This document shows positions 42,538 to 52,785 of a DNA stretch of 64,000 bases, in pieces. A model generated the notes under the pieces. That model made no database searches. It was not told where the DNA came from and saw only the letters and a program-made list of their open reading frames with translations. A program made the position numbers and the translations under genes. This DNA is from Chitinophaga jiangningensis. Its GTDB lineage: Bacteria; Bacteroidota; Bacteroidia; Chitinophagales; Chitinophagaceae. The stretch spans positions 496,001 through 560,000 of the forward strand of contig NZ_FRBL01000004.1 of the NCBI RefSeq assembly GCF_900142605.1. The letters are read 5' to 3'. The stretch's first letter is position 1; every line of letters starts with the position of its first letter.

Positions 42538-42721
42538 GGCATGTTAACTCCCTCTAAATTCAAATAAAATAAAAGACTAGTAGGGTGGATATCAGATAAG
42601 TCATTAAAACCCGACTTTGTTCAATCCATCATATAAATACTTTATTCAAAATTTGATAGACATAAATGCTGGTATATATTGCGGTATAGAGGCATAATTT
42701 AAACGATACAATTGTTATTTT

Positions 42722-44242
42722 TTATTTCACCAGCCACATCTTATCATTCTGCGTATCCGACCCGCCATACTGCCTTTGCAGTGCAGCTTTCAGACTACTT
42801 TCATTCGCGTTATACTCCGAAGAAGGATACTTCCATCTCACCGGAATCATCTGCGAGTTTTTGTTAGCAGGCCCCACTTCAAATACCGGAACGCCGGTAC
42901 GGCGGTTCTGATAAAACGCCTGACGGCCTGAGTTCTGGAAAAATGCCACATACTTTTGCTCTAATATCTGCTTTAAACCCGCAGCAGTATTACCGGCATA
43001 AACAATTTCAGCACCACCGATAAATCCATCCTGGGCAGCAGTTGCTACATTGTAAAAAGCCATGTTAGCACGGATCCCCGCTGTATAGTAAGCATTGGCA
43101 TCTCCACTAACCCAACCCCGGTTAATAGCCTCCGCTATGGTAAAATTGGTTTCAGCAGCACCCAGTTGAATGCATGGAACACCGGAAGGCGTTACCTCCC
43201 AGAAATCGAAATTCAGGTTGGACAACTTGCCGGCAGTAGCCAGCGCTTTCAGGTCGGACTGAATCATACCCACAGAACCTCCTCTGAAAGAGGTAAATTT
43301 GGTGGCATAAGCAGCATCCCCGCTCTTTTTGGCTGAATCGGTAGGAAGCGCCATCACAAACAAACGTGGATCGGAAGTACGTTTCAGGATATCCACGATG
43401 GTGTTTGCCAGGTTGTTATCATTATCTCTCTTAATCACAATACCGTCCGCAGGCCACAGCGGATAGTTATTATCGCGGGCATTACCGTTGTACACCAACT
43501 GGAAATTATCCGCATTACCAAGGATCAGCGGATATTTGGACGGATTACCAATGATCTCAGCAAACTGCTCCTTAATTTTCAGATCAGCGTTATCCGCCGC
43601 ACGTTTACTCAAACTCATCAACACTCTCAGGCGGAAGGAGTTAACAAGCTTTTGCCATTTTGCAAGGTCGCCTTTATAATAAAAGTCGCCTTCTACTTTC
43701 ACATTGCTGGCTACCAGCGGCGTCAACTCCGTATTTACGGAATCCAGTAATTGCAGGCAGTAACGATATACTTCTTTCTGCTCATCATATTTAGGGGTGA
43801 AGTTCCCTTCTGTAATGCCTTTAATGGCATCCGTCATCGGAATATCCCCATACATTTCAGTAGCCCTCACGAGAAACCAGGCCTTTACAAACCGCGCCAG
43901 TGGAACATATCCCTTGGCTACATCCCCGTACTTAGCCGCTTCCAGCAACAGCTGGCGTACATCACGTAAACGGTCGTACGCAGAAAAACCTTCGCCACTG
44001 GTAGTCCAGTCGTACGGCTGGCCGTAATAGTAGGAATTATTTTGCGTGGCATACTGGTTGTGGCGCTGCACATCGTTCCAGGGCCCCTCTTTCATATTTA
44101 GTAAGATGCCGGTGAACACGAGTTTAGGATTACCATCGTATACGGCCGATGGATCTTTTTGCAGGGTCCCCATCTTCTCACAACCCCAAAGTCCGGTAAC
44201 AAGGGCAGCACCTAATAAATATTTGGATATAATCGCTTTCAT
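42722..44242 (-). CDS. SusD/RagB-family outer-membrane lipoprotein
   Basis: The 506-residue protein has lipobox GLWGC (Cys21). A helical, TPR-containing SusD-like body follows, with LVRATEMYGDIPMTDAIKG and the long central region typical of the SusD_2 branch, including FAEIIGNPSKYPLI. It forms the lid of the SusC channel on the outer surface and binds the nutrient. It is encoded 23 bp downstream of the susC-type gene. The substrate is not evident, since no glycoside hydrolase accompanies the pair. Confidence 0.92.
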   Translation of the reverse strand: MKAIISKYLLGAALVTGLWGCEKMGTLQKDPSAVYDGNPKLVFTGILLNMKEGPWNDVQRHNQYATQNNSYYYGQPYDWTTSGEGFSAYDRLRDVRQLLLEAAKYGDVAKGYVPLARFVKAWFLVRATEMYGDIPMTDAIKGITEGNFTPKYDEQKEVYRYCLQLLDSVNTELTPLVASNVKVEGDFYYKGDLAKWQKLVNSFRLRVLMSLSKRAADNADLKIKEQFAEIIGNPSKYPLILGNADNFQLVYNGNARDNNYPLWPADGIVIKRDNDNNLANTIVDILKRTSDPRLFVMALPTDSAKKSGDAAYATKFTSFRGGSVGMIQSDLKALATAGKLSNLNFDFWEVTPSGVPCIQLGAAETNFTIAEAINRGWVSGDANAYYTAGIRANMAFYNVATAAQDGFIGGAEIVYAGNTAAGLKQILEQKYVAFFQNSGRQAFYQNRRTGVPVFEVGPANKNSQMIPVRWKYPSSEYNANESSLKAALQRQYGGSDTQNDKMWLVK

Positions 44243-44265
44243 GTTTTCTTTTCAGTTTATTAAGA

Positions 44266-47200
44266 TCAGAAGGACAGGTTAATATTCACGCCATAGCTCT
44301 TCACCGCCGGTGTCTGGAAGCCGGCATTATCAGCAGTGTACTGGTCCAGCTCCATATTCTTGTTATGCTTGCTGGTGAAGTATAACAGGTTACGGCCTAC
44401 CAGGGAAATGCTGGCAGTGGAAAAGAATTTAGTGCGCTGCAGCATGGTAGCCGGGAAGTTATAGGAAAGCACCACTTCGCGCAGTTTCACGAAAGTAGCA
44501 TCGTGCACCAGGTTTTTGTCGGCAATGTAATAATCGGTAGCCCAGTCCCTCCATAACACCGGTACATCATTAGGTGCATATTTGCGGTCATCGGAAATGA
44601 TGTTACCATCGCGGTCAGCATTCAGTTTACCAGAAATAACTTTTTGTCCGTTCGTCATTACGTTTCCATTCCAATCCGGGTTATCGCGGTTCATCCAGTC
44701 CTGGTAGCGGTATTCGCTGGCTGATGCCGGCGCTGTTCCTGACTTCCACTGGTAATAGTCCACATAGTTGGATATCAGGCCACCAAAGCGGCCATCAATC
44801 TGCATACTAAGCCCGAAGTTTTTGTAGCGGAAATTGTTGTTCATGCCCAGCATGAACTTATTATCTTCAAAACCAATTTTTGTCTGGAAAGGATTGTATA
44901 ATGGTAATCCGTCATTACCCACGAGAATATTTCCTTTGTCGTCGCGCTGGAAATCAGTGATGTAATAACCATCGTATCTGTCACCCACCTTAATCATGTC
45001 AATACGCTGCTGAATGCCGTCAATTTCCTTGAGCCAGCGGTGGTTGGTAGACCAGTTCAGCATCACATCCCAGCTGAAATCCTTTTTACGTACAGGCGTT
45101 CCGGTTAGCGTTATTTCAGCACCTTTACGGATAAACGTATTGGCATTCCGTTGTACTGTATTTACACCGGATGCGGAGGAAACGGTCACGTTCACCACAC
45201 CGGGGCCTTCGATATTACGGTAGTAGGCCGCATCAATACCCAGGCGGTTATTGAAGAAATTAGCCGCCACACCTACTTCGGCAGTTTGCACGCGACTAGG
45301 CAGGATGTCAGGATTAAATAAAGTACCGGTGTAGTTGATACCTACGTTATTATCCCAACGGGTACCACTGGTATTGTACACAGGTAACAGCTTGTAAATA
45401 TCATAATCACTGCTGGTGTTGGCCAGGTCGCCCGCTACGTTGGCATAAGCACCACGCAATTTCAGCATGGATACATAGTCAGGCAGGTGCAGCATTTCCG
45501 ACAGCATCACACTCAGGGAGGCAGAAGGATAGAAATAGGTATTATTTTTCAGCGGCATGGTGGACGATTTGTCAAACCTGCCGGTCAGGCTCAGGAAGAT
45601 CATGCTCTTCCAATCCATGTCCAGGAAGCCATACAGGCTGCCTACCTGTCTTTTACCAAAGTCATTGGTAGGGCTGTTTTGTTCTTTTGTATTGGAGAGA
45701 TCAAAAACACCCGGTGTGATAAGGCCGCCTTTGGTAGTACCGTTCAGGCTGCTCACTTTCACTGTTCTGAGGTTGCCCATTAAGGAACCGGTAAAATTGA
45801 AGCTACTGCTGATTTTATCCTTGTAAGTAAAGCCACCTTCGGTATTGTTTTCCCAGAAGTAGTCGTAATACTCACGGTAGCCACCTACGCGGCGGTAGGG
45901 TTCGTAGAAGTCGGCCGACATCGGATAACGCCACGACTGCCTGCGGTTCCAGGTACTAACGTTAGTGCGTACTTTAAAATCCAGTTTCGGCGTAATGTGA
46001 TACAGCAATTGCAGGTGTCCGTACACATCATCTTTGTTGTAGGAATGCAATGCCTCGTTAGCAATCAGCCAGGGGTTGTTGTAGATGGTATATTCCCTGT
46101 TGTATTGTTGTACATTTTCCTTACCCGGCTGCCAGTAATTGCGCAGGTCGTTGATATCATAATCCACCCCACCCCATACAGTAATCAGGTAAATCATGCT
46201 GCTGGGGCCATAGCCAAGGCTCGGATAGTTGGGTGTATATTGTTTGCTATAGTTAACGGCACCCTCTATACGCAGTTTATCGCCTACGTTCACGCCGCCG
46301 GCAAAGTTGACATTGCTGCTGCCGTATTTGGTATTAGGTACCTGTCCACGTTGTGCTACCTGGGAAAAAGAAATGCGCAGGTCGCCTTTGTCATTAGCGG
46401 TGGAGATGGCAATGTTATTGGTGCTCAATAGCCCGTTACGCAGGTAGTTGGTCAGGTTATCCTTACCTCTGGCCAGCCATGGGATAGGTGTGAGCGCACC
46501 GGTAACCGGATCTTTAGGGGAGTTGTACTGTGTGATCAGCTGCCCTTCAAAGCGAGGCCCCCAGATGTTATAGTCGGCATCATTTAAACCGCCGCCACGG
46601 CCATCTTTAAAGGCATATTCAAAATCATCACCAGGGCCGTATTCCGTTTGATACTTAGGGATAGCATTATACCCTGCCTGCAGTTGTGTGCTGGAATTGA
46701 TCTCTACTTTAAAACCTTTTTTATCTGTTTTTGCTCTTTTGGTGGTGATAACGATGGCACCGTTCTGGCCGCGGGAGCCATAGAGTGCAGCAGCGTTTGC
46801 CCCTTTCAGTACGGAATAGGATTCAATATCATCCGCATTTAGGTTCCAGGAATCAGAGCTGACCGGCACCCCGTCTACTACTATCAGCACGTTGCTGCGC
46901 CCGCGGAGTTGAATACCGGGATCACCAAACAGGTTAGGGTTAGGTGTGATCACCAGGCCGGCTACTTTACCGGTTAAACCGCTCACCGGATTGGGTTCGC
47001 GGGCTTTGGTAAGGTCGGCGCCCTTCACTTCCTGTACGGAATACCCCAGTGCTTTTTTCTCCTTTTTGATACCCATCGCAGTAACGATGTACTCATCGAG
47101 CTTAGCGCTGGCAGTTTTCAGGATGATGTCCAGCGCACCGCTGCCTGGAGCCACCGTTATTTCACGGGGTTCAAAGCCCATGAAAGTAATTACCAGTGTG

Positions 47201-47742
47201 GCATTTTCTGGTACGGAGAGATGAAATGACCCGTCAGCTGCGGTGACAGTACCTTTGGTAGCACCTTTCAGCATCACGGTTGCCCCCGGGATGGGGTTAC
47301 CGGCATCGTCCGTTACTTTACCCCGAACGTCTACCGGCGGCACTTCGGCCGGGGAAAGGGTGCTGGCACCGGTAGCTGCCTGCAATTTGATGACCACTGT
47401 TTTATCTACAATGGTGTAGTTGAGTGGTTGGCCGGCCATACATGCTCCCATCACCTGTTTCAATTCAGCATCCTTCACGTGTAAGCTTACACGACGTCCG
47501 GCGGCCAGTACTTTGTTGGTATAGAGAAAATCAAAGCCCGTCTGGCGGCTGATTTCCTTAAACACCTCTTTCAGCGGTGCATTGTTTTTCGAAAGGGTGA
47601 TTTTGGCCTGACCAAAGCTTGCAGCGTTTACCTGCAGCATAAAAGCGAGTATAAAAATAGAATTCAGTTGCATCACACGAATAATTGTGATCTGGCAAAG
47701 GCTACGCCTGTGCGTACCTTTGATTAGAGTGCGCAAATACAT
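44266..47742 (-). CDS. SusC/RagA-type TonB-dependent outer-membrane transporter with STN domain
   Basis: From the ATG at 47742 the product is 1158 residues. After a signal region (to about residue 42) comes an STN domain (about 45-110, with KEVFKEISRQTGFDFLYTN) used to signal to a FecR protein. A carboxypeptidase-D-like beta domain (about 135-220, VRGKVTDDAGNPIPGATVMLKG) is followed by a plug with the SusC-type VLKGANAAALYGSRGQNGAIVITTK motif and a 22-strand barrel ending AVKSYGVNINLSF with terminal Phe. It imports a ligand with TonB energy and reports occupancy to FecR/sigma encoded upstream. An earlier in-frame ATG at 47838 lacks support. Confidence 0.95.
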   Translation of the reverse strand: MYLRTLIKGTHRRSLCQITIIRVMQLNSIFILAFMLQVNAASFGQAKITLSKNNAPLKEVFKEISRQTGFDFLYTNKVLAAGRRVSLHVKDAELKQVMGACMAGQPLNYTIVDKTVVIKLQAATGASTLSPAEVPPVDVRGKVTDDAGNPIPGATVMLKGATKGTVTAADGSFHLSVPENATLVITFMGFEPREITVAPGSGALDIILKTASAKLDEYIVTAMGIKKEKKALGYSVQEVKGADLTKAREPNPVSGLTGKVAGLVITPNPNLFGDPGIQLRGRSNVLIVVDGVPVSSDSWNLNADDIESYSVLKGANAAALYGSRGQNGAIVITTKRAKTDKKGFKVEINSSTQLQAGYNAIPKYQTEYGPGDDFEYAFKDGRGGGLNDADYNIWGPRFEGQLITQYNSPKDPVTGALTPIPWLARGKDNLTNYLRNGLLSTNNIAISTANDKGDLRISFSQVAQRGQVPNTKYGSSNVNFAGGVNVGDKLRIEGAVNYSKQYTPNYPSLGYGPSSMIYLITVWGGVDYDINDLRNYWQPGKENVQQYNREYTIYNNPWLIANEALHSYNKDDVYGHLQLLYHITPKLDFKVRTNVSTWNRRQSWRYPMSADFYEPYRRVGGYREYYDYFWENNTEGGFTYKDKISSSFNFTGSLMGNLRTVKVSSLNGTTKGGLITPGVFDLSNTKEQNSPTNDFGKRQVGSLYGFLDMDWKSMIFLSLTGRFDKSSTMPLKNNTYFYPSASLSVMLSEMLHLPDYVSMLKLRGAYANVAGDLANTSSDYDIYKLLPVYNTSGTRWDNNVGINYTGTLFNPDILPSRVQTAEVGVAANFFNNRLGIDAAYYRNIEGPGVVNVTVSSASGVNTVQRNANTFIRKGAEITLTGTPVRKKDFSWDVMLNWSTNHRWLKEIDGIQQRIDMIKVGDRYDGYYITDFQRDDKGNILVGNDGLPLYNPFQTKIGFEDNKFMLGMNNNFRYKNFGLSMQIDGRFGGLISNYVDYYQWKSGTAPASASEYRYQDWMNRDNPDWNGNVMTNGQKVISGKLNADRDGNIISDDRKYAPNDVPVLWRDWATDYYIADKNLVHDATFVKLREVVLSYNFPATMLQRTKFFSTASISLVGRNLLYFTSKHNKNMELDQYTADNAGFQTPAVKSYGVNINLSF

Positions 47743-47909
47743 ACTTTTGTTACTGTTTGGGTAGTGTTGAATACGTTCTGTCAAAAAATGTGGACGCATT
47801 ATTTCAAACGTGCCGGTGGTGTTCGAGACCTCCGGCATTTTTATTAATGCTGCGAAATAGACTAGTTGCTTTTCATGGTGTTAGATTTTTGGTTGATAAA
47901 TATTTACAG

Positions 47910-49085
47910 CTATTTTCCTACTGAGACTGTTTTTCCCTGGATGCTAAAGTTGGCTTCTCCGGTAAGGGTAAGCAGTTTTAATACTCCGGATATGCTCACT
48001 GTCCGGCTTACCGTACCGTTCAGCCGCATATTCAGCGTATCGCGAAAGGTGACATCTACATCATACCAGCGCTCCAGCTGGCGCATGGCGGTACGTATAT
48101 CCGTGTTGTTGAAATAAAACCGGTCATTTTTCCAGGCAAGTGCTTCTTCGAGGTCGGCTGGTTCTACTGTTATCTTATTATTCTCCGTGGTGATGGTGGC
48201 CTGCTGGCCAGGTTTCAGCAGGGTGTGGCTGCCCTGGTAGTTTACGGCCAGTGCGCCGTCTACCAGTGTGGTTTTGGTTTGTGCTTCTTCGGCATAGGCC
48301 ATTACGTTAAAGGAGGTTCCCAGCACGTGCAACTCACTCTTGTTTACCTCCACGATAAACGGACGTTTGGCATCTGGGGCTATTTCAAAGTAGGCTTCAC
48401 CGGTAAGCATCACGCGCCTTTCCTTGCCGAAAGCCAGCGGATAGCGTAGTGAAGATGCGGAATTAAGCCAGATTTTACTGCCATCAGGCAAAACCAGGGA
48501 ATATTTACCTGCTTTGGGAATGCTCATGGTGTTATACTGGTACCTGGCATCTGTGGCAGTACCATTATAGGCTATCTGCCCGTTTTGCTGTTTGCTGATG
48601 CTGGTGCCCCCCTGTGTGGCCAGCACGCCGTTGGCGGCGCTGTCCAGCGAAATCTGCGTACCATCAGCGAGGGTGAGCATCGCCCGGTTACCGCCCGGCG
48701 GTACATCATTAAACTTTACCATTGCCGGGGGAGTAACAATGGATGAATGGGATCTGTATAAATAATAGGTTATTCCGGTGGTAAGCATCAGCAATACGGT
48801 AGCTGCTGCCGCTATGATGGCGCGTTTGGAGATCACCACCTTCCGGTGCGGCGGCGTAGTGGTCAACAGCTGATCGAACCGCCGATTCCAGCGTTCCGGA
48901 TCATCCGCAGTAAGGACTTGTTGCTGCTCCCAGCGTAAACGCAACAGGGATATGAGCGCCTCATTATCCGGCTCCTCGTTCACCCATTGCAATAGCTGAT
49001 GCAGCTCCTCGCGCGTGCAGGTGTTATTCAGGTATTTATCTACAATATGTTTCCAGTCTGCCTCCGGCATAGATGATTTGTTCAC
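47910..49085 (-). CDS. FecR-family anti-sigma factor
   Basis: The 391-residue protein has an N-terminal cytoplasmic anti-sigma part (about 1-80, with a DUF4880-like segment), one membrane helix (about 88-108), a FecR periplasmic domain (about 120-300; TLADGTQISLDSA, LPDGSKIWLNSASSLRYP, GEAYFEI) and a DUF4974 C-terminal domain (about 320-390). It relays a signal from the STN domain of the SusC-type protein across the inner membrane to release the ECF sigma factor. It sits between the sigma and susC genes. Confidence 0.95.
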   Translation of the reverse strand: MNKSSMPEADWKHIVDKYLNNTCTREELHQLLQWVNEEPDNEALISLLRLRWEQQQVLTADDPERWNRRFDQLLTTTPPHRKVVISKRAIIAAAATVLLMLTTGITYYLYRSHSSIVTPPAMVKFNDVPPGGNRAMLTLADGTQISLDSAANGVLATQGGTSISKQQNGQIAYNGTATDARYQYNTMSIPKAGKYSLVLPDGSKIWLNSASSLRYPLAFGKERRVMLTGEAYFEIAPDAKRPFIVEVNKSELHVLGTSFNVMAYAEEAQTKTTLVDGALAVNYQGSHTLLKPGQQATITTENNKITVEPADLEEALAWKNDRFYFNNTDIRTAMRQLERWYDVDVTFRDTLNMRLNGTVSRTVSISGVLKLLTLTGEANFSIQGKTVSVGK

Positions 49086-49143
49086 TGTTATAAGTATTGA
49101 CGACAGAAATTAATCGGACAACTATGCTCCCGAAATATTTTTT

Positions 49144-49740
49144 TTAGATACGGCTGATGACAAAGGCAATAAATGCGGTGCTACCCAGGTCCAGCCGTTT
49201 TACCAGGTAGTTCCGGATAAATTGCTGACTGGTTACGATATGATTGTTGACGGTGTTTTTGGAGATATGCAGCATTTCGGCGATCTGGTCGTGCGAATAG
49301 CCGTGCTCCCGGCTAAGAATATATACCTGCCGGCGTTTGGCGGGCAGCTGGTCCATGGCCTCGCGGAGGCGTGCTTCGTAATCGCGCAGGAGCAGGCGGG
49401 TATCGGCATACACGTCGCTCACCGGCTGCAGCTCCTCCCAGAGGGCCTGTTCCAGCTCCGGGCTACGGGCAGCGGCCCGCAGGAAATCCACTGTTTTATT
49501 GTAGGCTACCTTAAAAAGAAACCCATCGATGTTATTTACCCACTGCAGCAGCTCCCGCTGCTGCCAGATGCGCATGAATACATCCATCACAATCTCTTCT
49601 GCCACCTCCCGGGATTTGACCATATTCAGGATAAATCCATATAGTTTTGGGCGGTTGGAGTCAAAAAAGATCCTGAAAGCCGCTGTATCTCCAGCTGAAA
49701 CAGCTTGCAATAAATCTTCATCTGTCATGACATGCTTCAT
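49144..49740 (-). CDS. ECF sigma factor, FecI/Bacteroidota type
   Basis: From the ATG at 49740 the product is 198 residues. Region 2 has AFRIFFDSNRPKLYGFILNMVKSREVAEEIVMDVFMRIW. Region 4 has RREVYILSREHGYSHDQIAEMLHISKNTVNNHI-like features (as read: KRRQVYILSREHGYSHDQIAEML). In-frame ATGs at 49791 and 49728 are alternatives. A hydrophobic C-terminal end (STAFIAFVISRI) is common in this subgroup. It should transcribe the susC/susD genes when released by FecR. Confidence 0.93.
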   Translation of the reverse strand: MKHVMTDEDLLQAVSAGDTAAFRIFFDSNRPKLYGFILNMVKSREVAEEIVMDVFMRIWQQRELLQWVNNIDGFLFKVAYNKTVDFLRAAARSPELEQALWEELQPVSDVYADTRLLLRDYEARLREAMDQLPAKRRQVYILSREHGYSHDQIAEMLHISKNTVNNHIVTSQQFIRNYLVKRLDLGSTAFIAFVISRI

Positions 49741-49883
49741 GAATCCGGTCCACTTTGTGCCAAAACTATCGAAAAACAGCCGGCTTTCCATGTAGCCTTT
49801 TGTACGTCCATCCTTTTTTTTATGTGTAACACCCCGCGTTTTGTATCTTGACCAATTAAAATCTGCAATCTATATTAGCGCTT

Positions 49884-52727
49884 ATGAGAAAGTACGTTCT
49901 GGGCTCCCTGCTGATGGGAACCGCCCTTATGACCTATGCGCAACAGCCATCCAAAAAACCGCTGGACCACAGCGTGTACGATGGATGGGAAACTGCCGGA
50001 GCAAAAGTGATCAGCAACGACGGGCAATGGATCGCCTATACCATTAACCCGCAGGAAGGCGATGGCCGCCTCATTATCTTTGACCGCAAAACGGGCAAGG
50101 AAACCGTGGTGCCTCGTGGTGGCCTGCCAGTGATCACAGAAGATTCAAAATTTGTGATCAGCACCATCAAACCTCCCTTTAAAGTAGTACGTGAGGCTAA
50201 AATCAAAAAGAAAAAGGCAGCCGACATGCCCAAGGATTCACTCGTGATCGTTACCCTGGCCACTGGTCAGATCGAAAAAATCGCGAACGTAAAATCCTTT
50301 AAAACGCCTGCCAAAGGCAGTGGCCTGCTCGCCTACCTCGCTGAAGCCCCTGCCGCTGATACCAGCAAAGCCAAAAACACAAAGGTTGCTGCTAAAAAAG
50401 ATGAGGACCGTGAAGACGACGACAAAGCAGGCGCCGATAAAAGTGACAATGGCTTACTCGTGATCCGTCAGCTGCTCAAAGGCACACAGGATACAATTAA
50501 AAACGCCGGCGCCTATACAATCGCCAAACCAGGCAACAACATATTGGTAGCCATCAGCGGCAATAAAAAAGATTCCCTTTCCAGCACCGGCGTGTTGCTC
50601 TGGCATACTGCCAGCCGCAAAGCAGATACACTGAGCCGCGGCTATGGCGATTATAAACAGCTTACACTGGATAATAAAGGAGAACAGGCGGCCTACCTGG
50701 CTACCCGCGACAGCGCGAAGTCGCTGCAGCAGTTTTACTCCCTTTATTTCTATAAGCCAGGTGCCGACAGCGCCATCGTTGTAGTGGATAAAACCAACAG
50801 TGCCATCCCTACCAAATGGAACGTAAGTGCTAACGGTAACCTTAGCTTCTCAGAAAACAATGAACGCCTCTTCTTTGGCACTGCTCCGATCCTGCCTCCG
50901 AAAGACACTACCATCGTGGATTTCGAAGTAGCAAAAGTGGATATCTGGAACTACAAGGACGATTACCTGCAACCCATGCAGCTGAAAAATGCAGATAAGG
51001 AACTGAAAAGAACCTACCTCGCTGTGTACTATCCTGGAACTAACAGGGCTATTCAGTTGGCGGATAAAGACCTGGAAACAGTAATTGCATCCGATAAAGG
51101 TGACGGCAAATATGCACTGGGCTATACTGATAAGAATGACCGTATCCAGCTGCAATGGATAGGTCGCAGTCTTAAAACGGCTTACCTGGTGAACCTGACA
51201 GACGGTACCCGCAAAAAGGTAAAAGAACGGCTGGACGGCATGTACTCGATATCTCCCAAAGGAAAATATATACTGTGGTACGACCTGGCAGATAAAAGCT
51301 GGTGGACGTACAACAACGAAAGTGGTGCCACCACTAATATCTCCTCCAAAGTGCCGGTGAAATTATACGACGAGGAAGATGATCATCCAGATTTACCGGA
51401 GGCTTACGGACTGGCCGGCTGGATGGAGCAGGACAACTACGTGTATGTATACGACCGCTATGACGTTTGGCAGTTAGACCCTACCGCTGCTAAAGCGCCG
51501 GTGAATGTGACTAACGGCTACGGTCGCAAAAATGCGGTGTCACTGCGTTTTGTGCGCCTGGACCCCGAAGAAACAGCGTACAAAGCTGGCCAAATGCGTA
51601 TCATGACTGCCTTTGCGGACACTACTAAATACAATGGTTATTTTTCCATGCAGTTGCCCGGCGGTAAAGCCAAACTGGCTAATCCGGTGCAGATTGTACT
51701 GGGCCCTAACAGTTATAACGACCTGTCCAAAGCAAAAAATGCGGACGTGTATTCCTTCGTAAAAGCCAGCTATGTGGCTTCACCGGATGTTTATGTAGGT
51801 GCTGCGATTGACAAGGCGGTAAAAATTTCCAGCACTAATCCACAGCAGCAAAATTATAACTGGGGTACTGCGGAGCTTTACAATTGGACTACTTTCAGCG
51901 GTAAAAAAGCAGCAGGTATTTTGTACAAACCGGAGGACTTCGATGCCAACAAAAAGTATCCTGTTATCTTTTATTTTTATGAGAAGTTAACCGACGGACT
52001 GTATAACTACCAGCCCCCCGCTCCAACTCCTTCCAGGCTGAACATCAGTTTCTTTGTGAGTCGCGGTTATCTGGTGTTTGCGCCGGACATTAGTTATGAA
52101 CCAGGTTACCCTGGTAAAAGCGCATACGAGTATATCGTAAGTGCTGCCGAAGATTTAGCGAAGCAGTCGTATGTAGACGGTAAGCATATGGGTATCCAGG
52201 GCCAGAGCTGGGGAGGATACCAGGTGGCTTACCTCATTACCCAAACCAATATGTTTGCAGCTGCATGGGCAGGTGCGCCGGTGGCTAACATGACGAGTGC
52301 GTATGGTGGTATCCGTTGGGAAAGTGGTATGAACAGGCAGTTCCAGTATGAGCATTCACAGAGCAGAATTGGCGCTACCCTTTGGGAAAAACCGGAGCTG
52401 TATCTGCAAAACTCGCCGCTGTTTTCATTGCCGAAAGTAACTACGCCGCTGGCGATTATGGCCAATGATGCCGATGGCGCAGTACCCTGGTACCAGGGTA
52501 TTGAGCTGTTTACCGGCTTACGCCGCCTGGGCAAACCGGTTTGGATGCTGAACTATAATAATGAAGCACACAACCTGGTACAGCGCCAGAACCGCAAGGA
52601 TATCTCCCGCCGTGAGCAACAGTTTTTTGATCACCTGCTGAAGGGTGCTGCGGCACCTGAGTGGATGGAATATGGTGTTCCGGCTACGCAGAAGGGGGTG
52701 AACTGGGGATTTGACCTGGTGAAATAG
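49884..52727 (+). CDS. S9-family serine peptidase (prolyl oligopeptidase family), secreted
   Basis: The 947-residue protein has a signal peptide (1-19, ending MTYAQQ), a long beta-propeller region with WD-like strands (about 30-650) and an alpha/beta-hydrolase domain (about 660-947). The nucleophile is Ser775 in GQSWGGYQ. Asp in NDADGAVPWYQG and His in NEAHNL complete the triad. Between residues about 170 and 200 there is a Lys/Asp-rich insertion. The enzyme is a periplasmic or surface dipeptidyl/oligopeptidyl peptidase. It is divergent from the sigma-factor gene at 49144. Confidence 0.93.
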   Translation: MRKYVLGSLLMGTALMTYAQQPSKKPLDHSVYDGWETAGAKVISNDGQWIAYTINPQEGDGRLIIFDRKTGKETVVPRGGLPVITEDSKFVISTIKPPFKVVREAKIKKKKAADMPKDSLVIVTLATGQIEKIANVKSFKTPAKGSGLLAYLAEAPAADTSKAKNTKVAAKKDEDREDDDKAGADKSDNGLLVIRQLLKGTQDTIKNAGAYTIAKPGNNILVAISGNKKDSLSSTGVLLWHTASRKADTLSRGYGDYKQLTLDNKGEQAAYLATRDSAKSLQQFYSLYFYKPGADSAIVVVDKTNSAIPTKWNVSANGNLSFSENNERLFFGTAPILPPKDTTIVDFEVAKVDIWNYKDDYLQPMQLKNADKELKRTYLAVYYPGTNRAIQLADKDLETVIASDKGDGKYALGYTDKNDRIQLQWIGRSLKTAYLVNLTDGTRKKVKERLDGMYSISPKGKYILWYDLADKSWWTYNNESGATTNISSKVPVKLYDEEDDHPDLPEAYGLAGWMEQDNYVYVYDRYDVWQLDPTAAKAPVNVTNGYGRKNAVSLRFVRLDPEETAYKAGQMRIMTAFADTTKYNGYFSMQLPGGKAKLANPVQIVLGPNSYNDLSKAKNADVYSFVKASYVASPDVYVGAAIDKAVKISSTNPQQQNYNWGTAELYNWTTFSGKKAAGILYKPEDFDANKKYPVIFYFYEKLTDGLYNYQPPAPTPSRLNISFFVSRGYLVFAPDISYEPGYPGKSAYEYIVSAAEDLAKQSYVDGKHMGIQGQSWGGYQVAYLITQTNMFAAAWAGAPVANMTSAYGGIRWESGMNRQFQYEHSQSRIGATLWEKPELYLQNSPLFSLPKVTTPLAIMANDADGAVPWYQGIELFTGLRRLGKPVWMLNYNNEAHNLVQRQNRKDISRREQQFFDHLLKGAAAPEWMEYGVPATQKGVNWGFDLVK

Positions 52728-52749
52728 TGGATGTTAAGATAAGTATATG

Positions 52750-52783
52750 AGGCCTGGCTATAACAGCCAGGCCTTTCGTTTTT
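52750..52783 (+). terminator. Intrinsic terminator of S9 peptidase gene
   Basis: A perfect 10-bp stem (52750-52759 with 52765-52774), loop ATAAC, is followed by TTCGTTTTT. It lies 23 bp past the stop. Confidence 0.85.
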
Positions 52784-52785
52784 GC

